64,000 bases of DNA. It comes from Phascolomyces articulosus (taxonomy: Eukaryota > Mucoromycota > Mucoromycetes > Mucorales > Lichtheimiaceae). The position numbers and the translations under genes are program-made. The stretch is from NCBI GenBank assembly GCA_025677815.1, contig JAIXMP010000007.1, forward strand, positions 372,001 through 436,000. The letters are read 5' to 3'. Shown in pieces: positions 61,751 to 64,000 of the stretch. Under the pieces are notes generated by a model. It was not told the origin of the DNA. It searched no databases and saw only the letters and a program-made list of their open reading frames with translations. Position 1 is the first letter of the stretch. Each line of letters begins with the position of its first letter.

Positions 61751-64000
61751 TCATTTGTTATTACTATGGATACATGTGATTGTCGTATTTTGAACATATA
61801 AATCACAACTTTTTTTAGCAGAATCAGATCTAATCATAAAATCAGCTATTTCTTTCTCTCCACGGATGAATGGATCAAGAATATATTGAAGTGACTCATC
61901 AACAGAAGCCGCTTCACGAAGACGAATAGTTTCCAATTGATTATTCTTGGATGATTTGCGTAATAATTGTAAAATACCAGAGATGTTCACCACTTGAGGA
62001 TCCTTTGTATAAACAACTGGGGGATACTTGATCTCCAACTTTTTTAATCGTGGCATATCTCCTAACAGGTCCCACAAAGTATAAGGGATATCATAGACAT
62101 TGTAAAATAGAATATCTTCAATGGCGGATGTGGTAATCACGGTTGATCGATGGTCATATAATTTTTGTATAAAGTCTAAAGTGGCCTGCTTCTTATCATC
62201 GTCACGGGTATCAAATAGTGTACCAAAAAATCTGACATGAAGACGTTTTAAATTGGGCTGTTTCATCATGGAAAACAGAAGATCGTATGAAAACATACTG
62301 GGAAGAGTACTCATTATGATGGTTTCGAGTTTTGATTCATAGCATGGTCGCGACACCAATGATTCAAAGAATGAAGGGGTGATTACTGGTAATAATCGTG
62401 CGTCTACTACTTCTTCGGTCATATCTTCTTCGCCCACGGGAATGGCTGGTTGTTGTGGTGCATCCACGTCCCAAAGTTCTAGATGTTTAAGGTTCTTCAT
62501 ATATGCAGCGGCTAATTCTGTCAACCCAATTGATGATTCACAAATAATAAGTTTCTCTAAACTGGGTAGTTTTGATAATAATGCAATCACATCATGTTCG
62601 TCCGAGAATGAAAATTTGCATAACTTGATGTAAGAAAGGTGTGGGAATGGTTTGTTCAATAATTCAACAGTGGATCGATGCAATGTCGGATAATATAGCT
62701 GTTGCTGAAGTTCCAAATGTTGAATGGTGGTTGCGCATGTATTGAGTAACAGCATGAGAGATTTTGTATCATATTTAATATCGTTACATATAAGTGTTCG
62801 AAGTTGAGGTAGTTGCAGAGAACGAAATACGGATGACCAGTCAGATACTGTAGAGCTTCTGAAATCTGCATCGATATCAGTCACAGAAAGTTTCAAATAT
62901 TCAAGTGAATCCTGAACTTTGTGTAAAAGCTGAACTATTTGATCATAATCCTGATGCTCTGACGTTTCAAGATGATAAAATGATTGCTTCTTGCTGCTCT
63001 CATCATCCTGTTGTTGATCATTCTTCTTTATTTGTGCTATACTTGTTACTTTGGATGGTAACCCCACCGTATGATCTTGATAAGGATCATAGGCTCCATC
63101 GGAAACAACATAAATGAGTTTGGGACACCATGACATTAGATTACCAAGATGGACAAAATTGTGACGGTAAGAAGTGCCTGAAGAAGACAGATGAATATCA
63201 GCAGTACTACCATTCAAACCTATATAGAATTGAAGGTTCGGGCATTTTGGTAATATTTTCTCTGGATTATAACCTTCGTTTATTACTGAGGTGATATGTA
63301 AATAAACAAGGTTATGAAAGGTGGTAGGAATTGCTGGCTGTTGTTGCAGCTGTAATGCTGTTGTTGCTGGTATGAGTATTTCTTCTTCCTTGGGAAGTGG
63401 TATAGCGATTTCTGGATAATCCATTTCATAAAAGACGTAGTATGGTCTGTATTTAAAATATTGGAGTTTTGGACATGCTTGGAGTACATGAAAAAATGGA
63501 ACAAGGGGTTCATGGTCCTCCACTATCAGATAAGTAAGTCTTGAAGATCCCATACGCCAAAGTAAGCCAACAAACAATTTCAAATTGTTTACAATGCAAC
63601 CTTTAAACACTATATAAATTTCTCCATGAATTATTTTTGTTGGGTAGTATCTTTAATATTCTCCTCTCACATTTTTTTTACCTAATGATTCAACATTGTC
63701 ACAGCCCAAATCAACAAGTTTTTGCATTAATATAAATAATTCCCTTCCTTCTCCATTGTTTTCTTCTTCATGGATCGACTGAAACGTAATGCTTTTTACG
63801 TGCTTTCCAAGACAGCGACTGAGTCTGCTTCCACTGGCTGCATAAAGTATATTACCACTGTTATTGTCGAGGATAATGTTAACATTGCGTGTGGAAATCG
63901 TTATTGTTTTCCAGTTATTCTTGGTATACTGCGGTACTTGATTGTCCCATTGACGATTCACTGACATGCATGTCAAACAGTCCTTTTGTTCAAGGTACGA
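61751..64000 (-). CDS. F-box/LRR-like protein, N-terminus beyond the window
   Basis: Two exons are visible (63682 to the window edge and 63609-61751), joined in phase 1. They give more than 720 residues, and the 5' end is cut off at 64000. The visible start, YLEQKDCLTCMSVNRQWDNQ, then VPQYTKNNWKTI, is the second half of an F-box of the type expanded in Mucoromycota. Irregular LRRs follow (for example FPHLSYIKLCKFSFSDEHDV and LPSLEKLIICESSIGLTELA), giving a solenoid of roughly ten or more repeats. The family role is substrate recognition for an SCF ubiquitin ligase. The substrate is unknown. It is not closely similar to the F-box protein at 17377, which has a different LRR type and a lipid anchor. 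Confidence 0.85.

Overview
The window is eukaryotic nuclear DNA from a fungus. Low GC content, long A/T tracts, genes split by many short GT-AG introns (about 50-150 bases), poly-Asn/Gln/His-rich proteins and the protein families present point to an early-diverging fungus, most likely Mucoromycota (Mucorales). This placement rests on the style of the sequence, not on a marker gene. The standard genetic code reads well throughout. I saw no rRNA, tRNA, CRISPR array or intact transposon.

Layout. 2-9 kb (minus strand): a low-complexity hypothetical protein and a roughly 1000-residue kinesin-fold protein whose nucleotide-binding motifs have all decayed. 10.7-19.5 kb: a compact block with a small unknown gene, a CDF metal transporter, a steroid 5-alpha-reductase-like enzyme, a five-repeat Myb/SANT protein and an F-box/LRR protein ending in a CaaX box. 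21-29 kb: a Rab8/Sec4 GTPase, a DHA1-type MFS transporter and a small membrane protein. 31-36 kb: SRP72 and the Pol epsilon histone-fold subunit Dpb4/POLE3, transcribed divergently from a 200-base promoter region, then a C2H2 zinc-finger protein. 36-42.6 kb is a gene desert with decayed repeats and one inverted-repeat pair. 42.6-51.7 kb: an arrestin-like adaptor, a DEAD-box helicase of the DDX51/Dbp6 type, a STIMATE-family membrane protein and two tandem SDR paralogs. 54-64 kb: an alpha/beta hydrolase, a Yippee-like protein, a small unknown gene and an F-box/LRR-like gene cut by the right edge.

The genes do not form a pathway cluster. Most are housekeeping functions: secretion (SRP72, Rab8), ribosome biogenesis (DDX51), DNA replication/chromatin (DPB4), ubiquitin ligation and trafficking (two F-box proteins and an arrestin adaptor with PPxY-type motifs). 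The observation I rate highest is the ATPase-dead kinesin-like protein at 4.0-8.8 kb. It has a long coiled coil and an SV40-like basic nuclear signal, and its structure could be followed exon by exon with matching splice phases, except for one homopolymer frame break in exon 1.
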